This document shows, in pieces, positions 34,125-45,814 of a stretch of 64,000 nucleotides of DNA. Every line of letters starts with the position of its first letter. The first letter of the stretch is position 1. The DNA comes from Omphalotus guepiniiformis. Its lineage: Eukaryota; Basidiomycota; Agaricomycetes; Agaricales; Omphalotaceae. The notes under the pieces are model-generated. The model was not told the origin of the DNA. It ran no database searches and saw only the letters and a list, made by a program, of their open reading frames with translations. Location: NCBI GenBank assembly GCA_028554645.1, contig JAQOOI010000080.1, positions 806,001 through 870,000 on the forward strand, in the 5' to 3' direction. The position numbers and the translations under genes were made by a program.

Positions 34125-37100
34125 TCAGTTGCTGAAGCTACTAAGTTTTTGCATACGCTTCACACGATTAGTGATCTCCATTCGCAGTTCTGACAGTCGT
34201 GTGGGAGAAGGCTCTTGAGCCATGGCAGCAGCGAGCACTTGATCGATGAGCGTGTAGGGCAGCCATGTCGAGGCCGCGTTTTTTGGCGAGTCACGGGCGA
34301 GTTTTGCGTCAGCCTGGAAATGAATAAGTGAGAAATTGACAGGGCTTTTGCATTAGCTGCCCTCATTCAAGACCCACCTTGCGAGTCAATGTCAATATGT
34401 GGTCGATAGCATGGTCTAAATTTCCAAAGCGTAGACTAGTACGAATCAGGTATTCATGATGATGCTCCTTCAACTGGGGGTCAGCGTGAGTAATTATGTC
34501 AAAGCGGTTCCACATACTTCGAGAACTTGAACAAGCCAAGGAGGCGGGGGAGATGATTGGAAGTTCAGAATGGTCTCAAGCGCAATTTTCGTGTACCTAA
34601 AATCTGTTTCCGGACTATCATGACGTTCAAGAGATTGCCGCAAGTATCGCCAGCCTCGGTCGGCGGAAGTTCCAGGCCACGTTGATACCTTGTCTGTGAG
34701 GAGCCAGTCGGAGGTGTCTTGCTGCCTGTATATGACTTTAGCGGAGAAATTTCGCATACAAGAATTTACATACACTACAACATTCGGATCGTGTGAGAGC
34801 CGTAGACATTGTGCTGTGAGGTGTGCAAAGAGGTCGGTCATGTCGACATCAAGGCTCCGAGCAGTGGCCATCGCTGAATCAAACCGGTGAGATTGTGCTA
34901 ATCTTAACACAATGGATGATGGGGGTAAGAGGAAATCTGGAGAAAGATTAGCACGGAACTTAATGTAGCAGAATCACAAACACCTACCATTTGAAGAAAG
35001 TAATGAAGGGTCTTTGCGGACTAGATCGAGCTGTGCCGATAGAAGAGTGTATTCATACTGGATGTCACAGAGCTGAACTATTTCATTATGGTATTTTCCT
35101 GCGGAGAATTTTGAGTCTGGTATGTGCTTTGCAAGTTTCTGTCGTTTCCGAGGCTGAAATTACTTAGCCCATTGCCAGAGCGGCTAGACATTAATCACCA
35201 ACCTCATGTTCTGTGTCAACTGACCCAGGCAAAATGAACCAGAGATTCTTTGGGTCCGCTAAAGAAAGGGCATTCATTGAGATCATATATGCCTCGAGCA
35301 CTTCTTTTGCCAAAGATAGATCAAGTGAAGCGCTGTTGGCCATCAGAGAATGAAGCTTCCGCCCACGTTGATACATGGTCAAGGCAGCTATGAAACCAAG
35401 TCAATAGACAATCAAAAACAAGCGCTAAGGTTATACCATTACGATAATCCCCTCGAAGAAGATACCACGAATACAGTATTCGTGAATACTTTGGGCGCGC
35501 ACGAGGATCGATATTGCGTGCCTTGAAAGACAAGGCATCCTCAACTTCGTCAGAAAATCCCGCGAAATTGAACGACATCAACTGATTGATACAATTGCTT
35601 TCACACATTCGATAGACTAGTTGGCTTATAGTGTCACGTTTCCTTAAAACGACTTAGCATTGAGAGAGCTGATAAGAACGTTGAAACACTTACTGTGTGT
35701 CGGACGGTGTAGATAGCCACGCAGCATAAGCATCGTCGTATAAGCCTAGATCAGTATAGCCTCGCACAACGGTATGCCATAGAGACGATGTCTCAGCGCC
35801 TGCAGGGGCGCAGGATAAGGCGAGTTGCGTGAACACAACCTCGTGATACTGAAGTGAGTTTGATTTGAAGAGGGTGGCCGCGTACAGATAGAAAGAGAAG
35901 GGTGAATCAAATAGCTGCGCATCTGGCAAGACATGTTGTAGAGCTTCTCGATCTTCAACTTCAGCAGCCATCGCATTGTCCGAACCTGAGGCATCATTGA
36001 GCTCAGCGTCAAGTTAATATGGAATTGACTTTACCAAAACTACCGGCAAGTTTCTCCAAAAGAGAGGAGGCGTCATCCACACGGCCAGCATTCAGCCAAA
36101 TTCGAGCGAGAACATAGGAAGCTCCAGGTGTCCTCGGCAACCAGGAAAGGATCTCTCTCGAGACATGAAGGTAACCTAGCAACCTCAACCGCTCACAGAA
36201 AAGAATCTCAGCTTTGGTAGCAACTGCTGGAGAGACTGACTGCAACAAACCGGTTCCATCGAGAAAACGGTGAGCCGCACCAGGAAGTACATTGCTAGTG
36301 TCGCCAGCCTGAGCAAGGAGGCGATGAATCAGAGAGTAGGTAGGTGCAGAGTGGGCGCGATTCCGTGATACCTGCATATTTTGCAGGAGGGAAACAACAT
36401 CATCGGCAGTGGAGATGTCATCGAGAGGGGGTTTTGTAGAGGTTCCAGAGGGCTGCCGGACCACATAGAGTAGTATGGCTGTACCTCTGAAAACCGCAAA
36501 AACCTCTGCTAACAGTGAGGGATCCCACTCCGAAAGCTCATCCGCAAGGAAAAATAGAAGGGCAATCAATGATAGACAAAGGTCGTATCTTGCATTAGTC
36601 GTGGTAGTGACATATGCCGATGTGAGGCCTCTAAACCAATCAGAGGTAGGTGGTGGTAGAAGCAACTCTACTTCATCCTCCTCCCGTTTCACGACCATAT
36701 CAAAACCTCCTATCACATCGAGGGAAGTCCGGACAGCTTCGTCGAGATTATCTATACTCGATAACCGCCCGATAAGCCAACTAGTGGCCCCGTCATCTAA
36801 TCCTTGCTTGAAGTGTGACCTCTTCGCCTGGTCTTTCACGATGTCAGCAAAAGGGAAAGCAGATTCCTGATGCATGATTTCGACGACTTGACCCTCGAGA
36901 GCTAGCATCACTTCGGGCCCTACTTTATACCGCAGAGTCCACAAGATTCCTAGTAGATCGTACTGTGGATCCATGATGCGATGGTCCTGCTCAAGAACCC
37001 TACGAAGATGGATAGGTAGGTCTTCGTTGACTAACGCCCCTACCCGCTCACGTTCTACGACGATTATATCACCTTGGTCTTGTGCCCCAAGCACAAGGGG

Positions 37101-38703
37101 CCAACGTGCTCTGCGTTCGACCTCACGACACCTAGCAATAAAGCCTTCCCAGTCCCGTTTCAATGCATTCCAATATTTGGTATGTTGCAAGGCGCCGGTA
37201 TGAGGGTCACGATTCAAGTTGACAGTGCATCCCACAACCGCAGCAATGTTCTCTCCAAGTGAGGCATAGCTCGTCGTTAATGGAGATGGCGGAGTACCAG
37301 GAAGCGAAAGGCAGGCATCCATATACTGGTCAATAGCTGTACGCAGCGTAAGAGTTGAGAACATGCCCGGTCTCATGACAAGATCGAAAAACTTCTCTGC
37401 GAGTGAACCGCGGGCCAGTAGAACCTCTTCAAGAAATGCAGGTGTGAGCTCCGCTTCCGGTGCATAAGAAGCGCCCTGCCAGGCTATAATGGTATTCTCC
37501 GACACTGAATTGACGTCGATAATGGTCTTCTCAACCATTGATTGACCCTGTCGGTCCCATAACGTGTACAACACGTTACCGATTACAATGAAATCTTGCA
37601 GGTGACAATGTGCGGTATTTTTTGAGCAATGGACTGTCCCTACTTCGTTGATATGATCTGAGCAAGTATCCAGAAGTTGAAAACTACCTCCAGAAGAACT
37701 TGAGGAGATAGCGGGGTTGAAAGCGAGTACGTAGAGATGATCGTCTTCTCCATCCAATGAAAACACACGTAGAAGGGTCTGATACTCCGCATCAAGCAAA
37801 ACTTGGGGTTTTGGAGTACTGGATGTGGGTCCAAGTGCCGGAGATGATTCTCTAGCTGATGAATGAAACAGCGACTTCGCGACTACACATCCTAGCTTAG
37901 GCTTCCAAAGCCGCAATGTTCTATCGCGAGACAGTGTCCATATGTAGCCAATATCGGTAGGCCACGGGTGAGTGGCCATGGAAATGATTGCAGATGCCTC
38001 GGTGTTGGGGTGGTTCAAAGGAAAGAAGGATGTCCAAGATGAAAGGAAGGAGCCTAATTGGAAGACAGTTTCTGACCATTCATCTGTATAACATCCGTCA
38101 GTCATTTGCATACATCGAGGGTAGAACAGAACGACGCTGACCATCGACCTTCCCGCTACCGGTGTATTCAGTGTCCAGACGCATCAGGGAGCCGTTACGA
38201 AGGCCAATGGCAACACAGTGCGTTCCATGGGCATGTACTAATCCTTCCAAAGTACCCGAGAAGTTCTTCACGAGATATTCAGAAGTCCATATATTCAGAA
38301 CCTGATCTCGCCATATTTCATAACCTTCGGCAATAGGGACGACAATGCGATAAAGAGAGCCTGTCTGAGTGGCCGCAATGACATGTAGCTCATCCGACTC
38401 CCGTAGAAAGACTGCAGGATGATCAAGAACAGGAGACGGAAAGATAAAGCGAAGTGGTCGGACTTCAGTGGATAAGGAAATAAGTTCTACGATTAGGCCA
38501 CCGTGCAAAACTCGTAGTAAGATGGTCCCTGTCGTCGGTGTATGAACTACCGAAGCATATGAAGCGTGTTCCGGGGGATCAGAATCTTTGTCGACCGAAG
38601 GTAATGGGGTGTTCAGGCGTTGAGTCTGAATGGGTATTGATGTAGCCTGCGACGCTGGGAACAGCGAAGAGAGCTGTGTCGCGACCAAAAGACTCCCGTC
38701 CAT
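34125..38703 (-). CDS. NUP120: nucleoporin Nup120/Nup160
   Basis: This is a large scaffold nucleoporin of the Y-shaped (Nup84/Nup107) complex of the nuclear pore. ATG 38703 gives MDGSLLVATQLSSLFP. The N-terminal beta-propeller includes ILLRVLHGGLIVELI, VRPLRFIFPSPVLDHP, IAATQTGSLYRIVVP and IWTLSRDRTLRLWKPKLG. The middle and C-terminal alpha-solenoid includes GLLQSVSPAVATKAEILFC, ARIWLNAGRVDDASSLLEKL and LFDSPFSFYLYAATLF. The C-terminal block has DTSDWLLTDKVSTWPG, the Nup160-like PETDFRYTKIALETIL and PPPPWLVQVLE. It ends ITNRVKRMQKLSSFSN with TGA at 34125-34127. The largest exon is about 36040-38080; about eight further introns split the 3' third. The total, near 1,300 residues, fits the family. 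Confidence 0.88.
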
Positions 38704-41700
38704 GAGAGATGATGAAGACGACTTATAGAATAATGTGAAGTTCCAGCTCCCTCACTGTTCAGACGCGTAGGTCTAAGTGTACACTCGAATGTCCTGGTCC
38801 AGCAAATTGTTTCGCTCGGTCACGTGAACACATTGAAGGTTTGCACCCTTCAAGTTCGGTATTTACCGAGCCGTCTGCGCTGGCCTCCATGAAGGGGTGT
38901 TCCACTGCGTAATTTTCGTTTCAGACACAGGCTTATATACTACATTCAAGCAGGATCAGCATAGCATCACGAAGGTCCAGATTTTAGACAGGGTCCCGCT
39001 CAGCCCATTCTCAAGAATCTAGGTCAATGCTTAGCCTGGACAGTGACTGAGTGAGGCGGAATGTTGCGGCATTAGTGTAAGGACTACTGAAGAGAGAGCA
39101 CTCACATTTCGTCCCGAATCAGGTCACGCTCAACGCCACTTTTTCTTGAGTAAACGCGAGTCTGGCTGTACACTCGAGTGAAGTGCACCGGCTCCGTACT
39201 TACGGAATACGGGAGAACCTCAACCTAATGAAACTGGGCAAGTCTTTCATTTGCAAACACCAGTGATATTCACCCTGAATTACCTCGCCTAGTGTTCCAA
39301 GTGTTTCATGTAGGTATCGTCAGATACGGAAGGAATTACTTAGCAAGTCAAGTTGCTCTCGTAAAAAACAATCTGATTACTGGTGAAGTGTCTGTTATGT
39401 GTCTCTCATTTCGTCAAGACGGGAAGCCACTGATGCGGGACTAACGTATGACATTCCCAACCACTCCAGCATCCGCCTGCCTCGAGGCCTCTTCAGGATG
39501 GGACGAAGCCCTATGTTACTTCGGAGAACGGTATTCACGTTACCTCTGCTTCAAGTTATCAATATTCATGACGCCAATTCGCACCTCAAGGCTCAACAGC
39601 AATTTACATGAACACTGTTTTGCCCGAGTATCTGTCACGCTTTATGCGACGGCGAACTTACAATTCACCATTTTCAGCAAAGAATTATCCGATGCATCCT
39701 GCCAAGAGGGTTGAAGGAGACGCTCAACAATCCCGAGACCAATACTGTTGCTCAAACGCTCACCTTTGCTTCCCAGAAAATGACCGGAATTTACTGGTCG
39801 AATGGAGGTTGCAATATTTGACAACACGCAATACGTCATCTAAATCGTAAGCGTCAAAGACAGACACCAGTTAATCCCCGGTCAGTGGTACGAAGAGCGA
39901 CATTCCTAGTCAATGGCGTCTACGTCCATGTAGTCGCAGAGGAGTGTAGGTCGGTAGAACCTGCAGCCACGAAAAGGACATATCAGGCGGATGAGACCAA
40001 AAGGAAATACATCTCTCTCGCTACAATGCTTATAGAGGTCACTGCGGCGAAACAGGGTAGTCCTGTCCAAATGATCTCAATGAAGATATTCAATTGTCCA
40101 ACCTCACCCCGATGGTTCGGTATTGCTCGACGATCTTCACCGTGCAGGGATATTTGAAGCCAGAGATCAGGGTCATACTTCGATCGCGCAACACCATTGC
40201 TAGGTCCTGGCCTGTCCTGGCGTACGAGTGGTCCAATGGACTGACGGGCAACAGATTCACCCGAGAACGCGCACTTGGCAACCAAGTACGACCGGGAATA
40301 GGCCGACGAGGCGTTGAAAGACTCCCGGAGTACACTCAGTCTGGTGAAGAGACTCAATGGTGCCTGGCAAAAGTGCTAGAGGATGCTCCTCGATCGTCTT
40401 AATGAACAGCAGCAGAAGACATAGTTAAAAACACCTAATAATTTGGATGGAACCTACTCACGCATGAACCCCGCACATGTACAATTGATCATGCAGTCTG
40501 CAGGCGGTGTCTAAATGATTGAATGAATCCGCAGACGCATCAGAAGGCCATAGAATCACTCAAGGTCCATGCTATTTCGGCATGAATCCTAGATACCGTG
40601 TTCTTTGCATCGTGGAGACACTGCATATTCGCGGAGTCGTTGTGGGAACTACAACTTCAAAGAGTTGGGGTTGTGCTGAAGTAAAAAACCAACCTTCGAA
40701 ATCCAGAGTCGAAATCCAGAGCAAACCGCAGACTAGCCGCCTGGCCTGTAGTAGGACACCAAATTTTATTAGGAAATAGGAAACAGATTAAAATAGGTTA
40801 ATACCTATGCAAATTGACTCAATGAACGTCAAGCTGCTGAGTGCTCTTTCGAAAGCGGTGATACACATCGTGAGCTTGGCAGAAAATTGAACTGTGGTTG
40901 TGATTTTTAGCGCCCTTGTGTTTACAGCTGCGGCCAGATTCCCTTGGACAGATAGAAAAGCTGGGGACTGTGAGAGTAGTATGCCACAATGGTACCGGTG
41001 GTCCTGTGTGAGTCAGGAACATTGTTGAGCTGCAATACCCAGGCCAATACGATGCAGCTTGGGGCTCAAGGATCTGTTTCCCAATCTCTCGGGCGCGATT
41101 TGAAAGAGCATTCGCAATAAATCATACGAGAGACGAAGTCGCTCAAAACAAAGAACGATATAGGTTGTCGCGAGATTTGCTGGAGTTTGAATCATTGTAG
41201 CCGAAGCATATGTATCGAAGAGAACTGTTCAAAGGAGCGAAATGTCGCGATTTGCAGTAAAAATCTAGTTGACCGGATCTTATTGCACGATCAGCATCAG
41301 CTTCGAAATAGTTTGAAACCTAAGATGTTTTTGAGTCAGACCTGCCGTTCTGGGATATACGAGTCACAACACACAACACACAACACACCTAATTTCTAGA
41401 CCGCCGCGAAATCCGTTCGGAATTTCCTTGCTCAAAGACCTTTAATCCTTTGTGAGTCGTCGGAGGGTCGTGTTGACTTTTTCAAGATGGATCGAAGTGT
41501 CCCCAAGATCATGATCGGGCGGTTCTCCTTGTACCCACACTATTTGCCTTTCACCGATGACAATGGCTCCCGTTTTGCTTTCTCTACTTACTTGGGTAAC
41601 TCTCTTTATTGGTGGGCGCCTGATAAATCGTGCTGGCAAATTGGCGAGGATGTCAAAATTGATCCGACCTCGTGTCTTTTAAATAATCACCTCAGTAAAA

Positions 41701-41939
41701 TTATAGCGATGCAGCCTTGGTCGGTCGCGATCGTAAAGTGCACCCTGTCCTCGTTGTAGGACAGGATAAAAGGATGACATTCTTGCTCAGTACCTTTCAA
41801 CCTGCCCTTCCGCTCATCTAACCTTTGACTCACTCAACTCACCTAACTTTCAACTCGCTCCTGGTAGGACTTGTTTACCCATCGAAGTTTTGGCGTTCAT
41901 TGAATATCTTCATCCTTCTTATGTAGCTTTGACTCTCAA
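38704..41939. other. gene-poor region
   Basis: A 3.2-kb stretch with no gene I can support. Open frames reach 124 codons (39983-40357, -) but lack splice context, conserved wording or consistent codon composition. A short A/C repeat lies at 41365-41388. Transposon relics cannot be excluded, but no terminal repeats or transposase motifs were seen. Confidence 0.4.
41365..41388. repeat. heptamer repeat (cacaaca)n
   Basis: Three copies of cacaaca plus a partial fourth in noncoding DNA. Confidence 0.85.
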
Positions 41940-42696
41940 ATGGCACAAATCGTCAACTTCAACGCGATCCTGTTCCCCTCTGACGGTATGTAACGTTTAT
42001 GCGCGTTGAGGGTCGCGTTAAACACGGATTCCATATAGGTCGTCCCCCGTCATTGGTGCAGCTCATGACCAGGTCAGTGGCAGAGCTACGTGGCCCGTCT
42101 TGTTACTGACTTATTATATTCAGCCCTATGACAATACCCGCCCACCATGCGTCATATACTCATAGCCCGTCTCGTATGCCTCATCCTGAAGTACATATGG
42201 ATTATGTACGTGATCACTGCCTCCTGTTGAGTTATTGACCCTGATTGAAAGAGCTTTCGTTTGCAGATAGCCGAGGGACTTGGTCCTAGAGCTTGGAAAT
42301 ATCAGGTAGACTTCTGTGTTCTATTTTCCAGATCCTGCACTCGATGCTGAGAATAGCTGTCTTGACCACCAGCTTGTTGAGGCATTGGATGGTATGAACA
42401 GGAAATTCGTGAACCCTTACATCATTTTCTATCCCGTGGTGTCCCGAGATGGAATGCCATTCCCCATAAACAAGGCGATACGCGACATTCAGGGTAATGC
42501 GTATAATGAGGAGGTCGCTTGGCGCGGTAACATTGTCATTGCTAAATACTGCGACAACCCCTTCACGTCCATGATCAATGCGTCGATGGCCGATTTCCCA
42601 ATACTCAAGAACTACTTGTTGACACACGGCTGCCCGGGGCAGGTATGCTTTCTTAATTCAACGTCAACCCGTTTAATGACACTCTTCTCAAAGTGA
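41940..42696 (+). CDS. small conserved-looking hypothetical protein
   Basis: ATG 41940 opens MAQIVNFNAILFPSDG. Introns near 41986-42037 (gtatgt..atatag), 42072-42123 and 42207-42312 connect to RPPSLVQLMT, SPMTIPAHHASYTHSPS, PHPEVHMDY and SVFYFPDPALDAENSCLD. The best-defined part is GMNRKFVNPYIIFYPVVSRD, MPFPINKAIRDIQG, EEVAWRGNIVIAKYCDNPF and MADFPILKNYLLTHGCPG. The last intron (gtatgc..ctcaaag, about 42643-42693) is followed directly by TGA, so splicing itself supplies the stop. The segment at about 42266-42303 (IAEGLGPRAWKYQ) could be an alternative exon. About 180-190 residues; no signal peptide or membrane helix. I do not recognise a named domain. It resembles small proteins that recur in Agaricomycete genomes, but that is memory, not a search. 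Confidence 0.6.
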
Positions 42697-42846
42697 CCAT
42701 GCTACTATACTTACGCCCAGCAGAGAGTTCTTCTCGAGAGCCCCAGGGTTTACTTTATCGTATACCAGTCGCTAATATTCCTTGCTAGTCGGACTCATAT
42801 ATATACATGTATATGGACAATGCCTAATATGCAAATACAAATTTCA

Positions 42847-43979
42847 TCAAAGCTCCTCATGAATCGCCTCCTTACTTGTCTGGCGTCGCTCCGGAGTATC
42901 CTTCTTCGCACCTTCATTCTTGTTAGCCTTCTTAGGGTTGCAATGCTCTGGAACAGGGCTTGCTGGATCAATAGGAGGATGAGAGACCTTGCCGACTTTG
43001 AAGTAGTCTTTATGATTTGCATAAAACTGCTTCCAGTGCTCGACGCCCTGCCAATGAATTCTAAGGTGAGCATCCTACTCTCCGTTGGATTAGTTAAAAT
43101 ATACCTTAAGTTCGCTGTCGGACAACTCTCGGAGGTCATGAGTGCGATGCGTCTTGAAGCATCCGGTCCCGAAAGCCCGCGCGGCATCCACGCCGGTTCT
43201 AAAAGGCTAATGAGTAGATGAATGACGAATGAAGTCTGATGATGCTGACAGTATAGCGTAGGAACCTCCAGGTTGATAAGCTTTTCCTTTGGATACATCG
43301 TAGACCTCTCCGTCAATCTAACACGCGTCAAAACGCGAAAAGATGAGAAAACACAAGATAATGCAGTAAGAGCAAAACCTTACCGCAAGGTAAATGGGTC
43401 GATCGGGAACGGAACCATCGTACTTGGCAAGCATGCCTTCGGAGAACAAGCGTTGATCTACCTTGATGAAAGACATGAGGTTTGTATATTGAGAAAGGGA
43501 GAATTTGGACTGAACTGGTAAGTATGTCTTTAGGTGTGTCCACTTGCTATCGTATTCCCAAGTGTAGCTGCCCGTGAAGAATTTGCCAGCTAGAGCGCCG
43601 AAAATGACCAAGTATAAAAGGAACTTCAATAGTCCTGTTAATCCGACCTCCCTTGGTTCCGTAGGATCTCTCTCTTCTGGACCGACCGGCTCCCCGCGCG
43701 CGATCTTCTCCTCACGCAGTTTCTTCCGTTCCAGCCAAGCGTTGTGCACCTTTTCCTGCTCATCACGATAGGCTTTGTATCTGGGGAAGACAAACGAGTT
43801 AATCTCAATTTTTGAAATTAATGTATGAGCATATGAACATACGCAAGAAAGGGCTTATTGGCTGCCTTGTCGGCTACCATCCTGTTCGGTATTGACGGGT
43901 CTTTCACCTTTGGAGTATCAGAAGGTTCAACATAGCGCTCAGGTTCCTCTCCGCTAACAGTTGATTTGAGCCACGACAT
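42847..43979 (-). CDS. cytochrome b5-like (MAPR/Dap1-type) membrane protein
   Basis: The first in-frame ATG is at 43979 (MSWLKSTVSGEEPERYV); the open frame upstream has no ATG. A charged N-terminal half (KVHNAWLERKKLREEKIARG) is followed by one membrane helix (LLKFLLYLVIFGALAGKFF). The cytochrome-b5-like heme/steroid-binding domain comes next: FSEGMLAKYDGSVPDRPIYL, then IDGEVYDVSKGKAYQPGGSY, AARAFGTGCFKTHRTHDLRE. This is the fold of Dap1/PGRMC1 and neudesin. The C-terminal tail is PVPEHCNPKKANKNEG..EAIHEEL, with TGA at 42847-42849. Dap1/PGRMC-type proteins bind heme through a Tyr and support P450 sterol synthesis; Tyr residues are present, but I cannot prove which one ligates. Introns lie near 43782-43841, 43292-43383, 43201-43251 and 43040-43105. 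Confidence 0.8.
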
Positions 43980-45814
43980 GGGAATACCGAAGACAAATGC
44001 TGGTGTGACCAACCAATGGACACGTCTCGATTCTGGGATAGCCACCACGTGGCATTTTTCCGCTTTACTGCTTTTCTCTCACCTGTGCTAGACCTGTACC
44101 ATCTGATTTCCTGCCTGTTCCTGCTTCAAGAAGCAATGTCACCAATTTCATCAAACTTGAAACTAACTTGAAACTTCATGAGGCGTTAATCAGAGAGCGT
44201 GAAGTTCAAATTCAGGGAGTAGTTTGCGATTATCTGCTGTCTAGGTAATGCACACTGAGATTTCCGCGTGTCCTTGTAGTAAGCGCGTATAATATTGAAA
44301 CCCTGGATTAATATTCAATACCGCAGCCAGGGCAAGTCAGGAGTAATGGTAACACCCTCGAGGTGAGTATCCTTCAATGCGGCCATGATGCACGATGTGT
44401 ACTGTACAGTACCAACAGACCCTTCACTTTCACTTATTCTTCAGTTTCACCTAAGTTTCGCCATCTCATCACTTGTAGAACTCTCAAACCATCCCAGGTA
44501 AGCACCAATATGTACTTCGATCATGATCAAGCTATAAGGTCCCAGAAATTACACCCTCGGGTGTTCCTGTTCCTTCTCGCTTTCGCTGGACCATGCAAAT
44601 CTCCGAAGTCATCGTGCACTCGTACCCCAGGACCCTAAATTAACGTCTGAGACCCAACGGCGTTTTTGTCTGTTTTATTCAAGCGGAAGAAACCCAGCCG
44701 GAAGGTACCGCGCCTTGCCTGCAGAGTCGGAGCGTATAGTTTCAATCTGCCTGTTTCTCAAGCTGCCGGATTATCATATCCGACCCTTTGTCGTCTGTCT
44801 GGAAATCGTGTTCGGTTCAATACGCTTAGTGCAAGATGACGACTGTCCTACGCATTTCTATGATGTCCTCAGACAGTCGAAATTCTCCTGACTCGACTTA
44901 CACTCTGCTGGCTTTGGTGTATAGTAACTGAAGAACGAGGGTGCTTCTGTCGTTTGATCCTGACGGATCTGACCTAACTACGGTGCTGGCAGGAAGTAGG
45001 GCTAGACTTTACACCGTGTAGGATCGTGGTCAATTACACATTTGACTCGAAGAGTCTCGTGCATCGACACGCAAACGCGGGCATTCGGTGATAACGAGTT
45101 CGATGCGAAGAATTAGTGCCGTAGTTTGATGAGCTTCTTGCCTTGTGTGAGTAAAGAGTTGTCTTCTAGAGTGACTCGCAACGAGTGAAGAGAGGGAGTG
45201 CTTCACAAAGACCGCAGACTACTTCCACCCTTTATTTATTTAAGCAAATTTCATGAAGTGTAGGCCATCTCTATCTTGATCTTAAACCTCACTATCACAA
45301 ATAATTATTGGGGAACATTCATTTACAAGTGTTCTAAAGTATGTATGTAGCAACAGACTTGTTATTCTTATATTAAGGTAATTGGGCGATGTAAGATACT
45401 AAGTACTACATAATAGGATGATCAGTGACAGAAGTGCCGTGTGAGGATTCGGGAATAGCAGCTTGTAGAAGAATATGGGCAGGTACGACCAGATGAAGGG
45501 GAGCAAAAAGGTGAGAATAAAGGAAATGATTAAGTACGGTGATGAAAAAAATAAGTACCCCCCAGGGTTGACGTGCCTAGACGTGATTGCATTGCATTGA
45601 AGGAAAATAAAAGGGAAGAAAAGGAAACAGAAAGGAAAAAAATGAGATGAGCATAATGATGATTGATGAAAAGAAAAATTATGACAAAATTGCGTGCTGC
45701 GTACGGATGACCCACTGGAAGTAAAAAGTAGAAGAAGCGAACCATGACCAGACGTCCAATAAAAAACATGCGAACGGGGGGAAAAAGACAGAAACCACCT
45801 CCCTAACAATCACC
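43980..45814. other. gene-poor region
   Basis: These 1.8 kb hold no supported gene. AT-rich elements include tttatttatttaag at about 45231. The part nearest the RGS gene (45400-45814) is the likely 3' UTR on the minus strand. Confidence 0.4.

Noticed and set aside
39983..40357. 124-codon minus-strand open frame
   Set aside because: No recognisable motif. A plus-strand frame of similar length overlaps it, so neither is convincing.
44363..44638. 91-codon plus-strand open frame
   Set aside because: Isolated, no splice partner, no motif.
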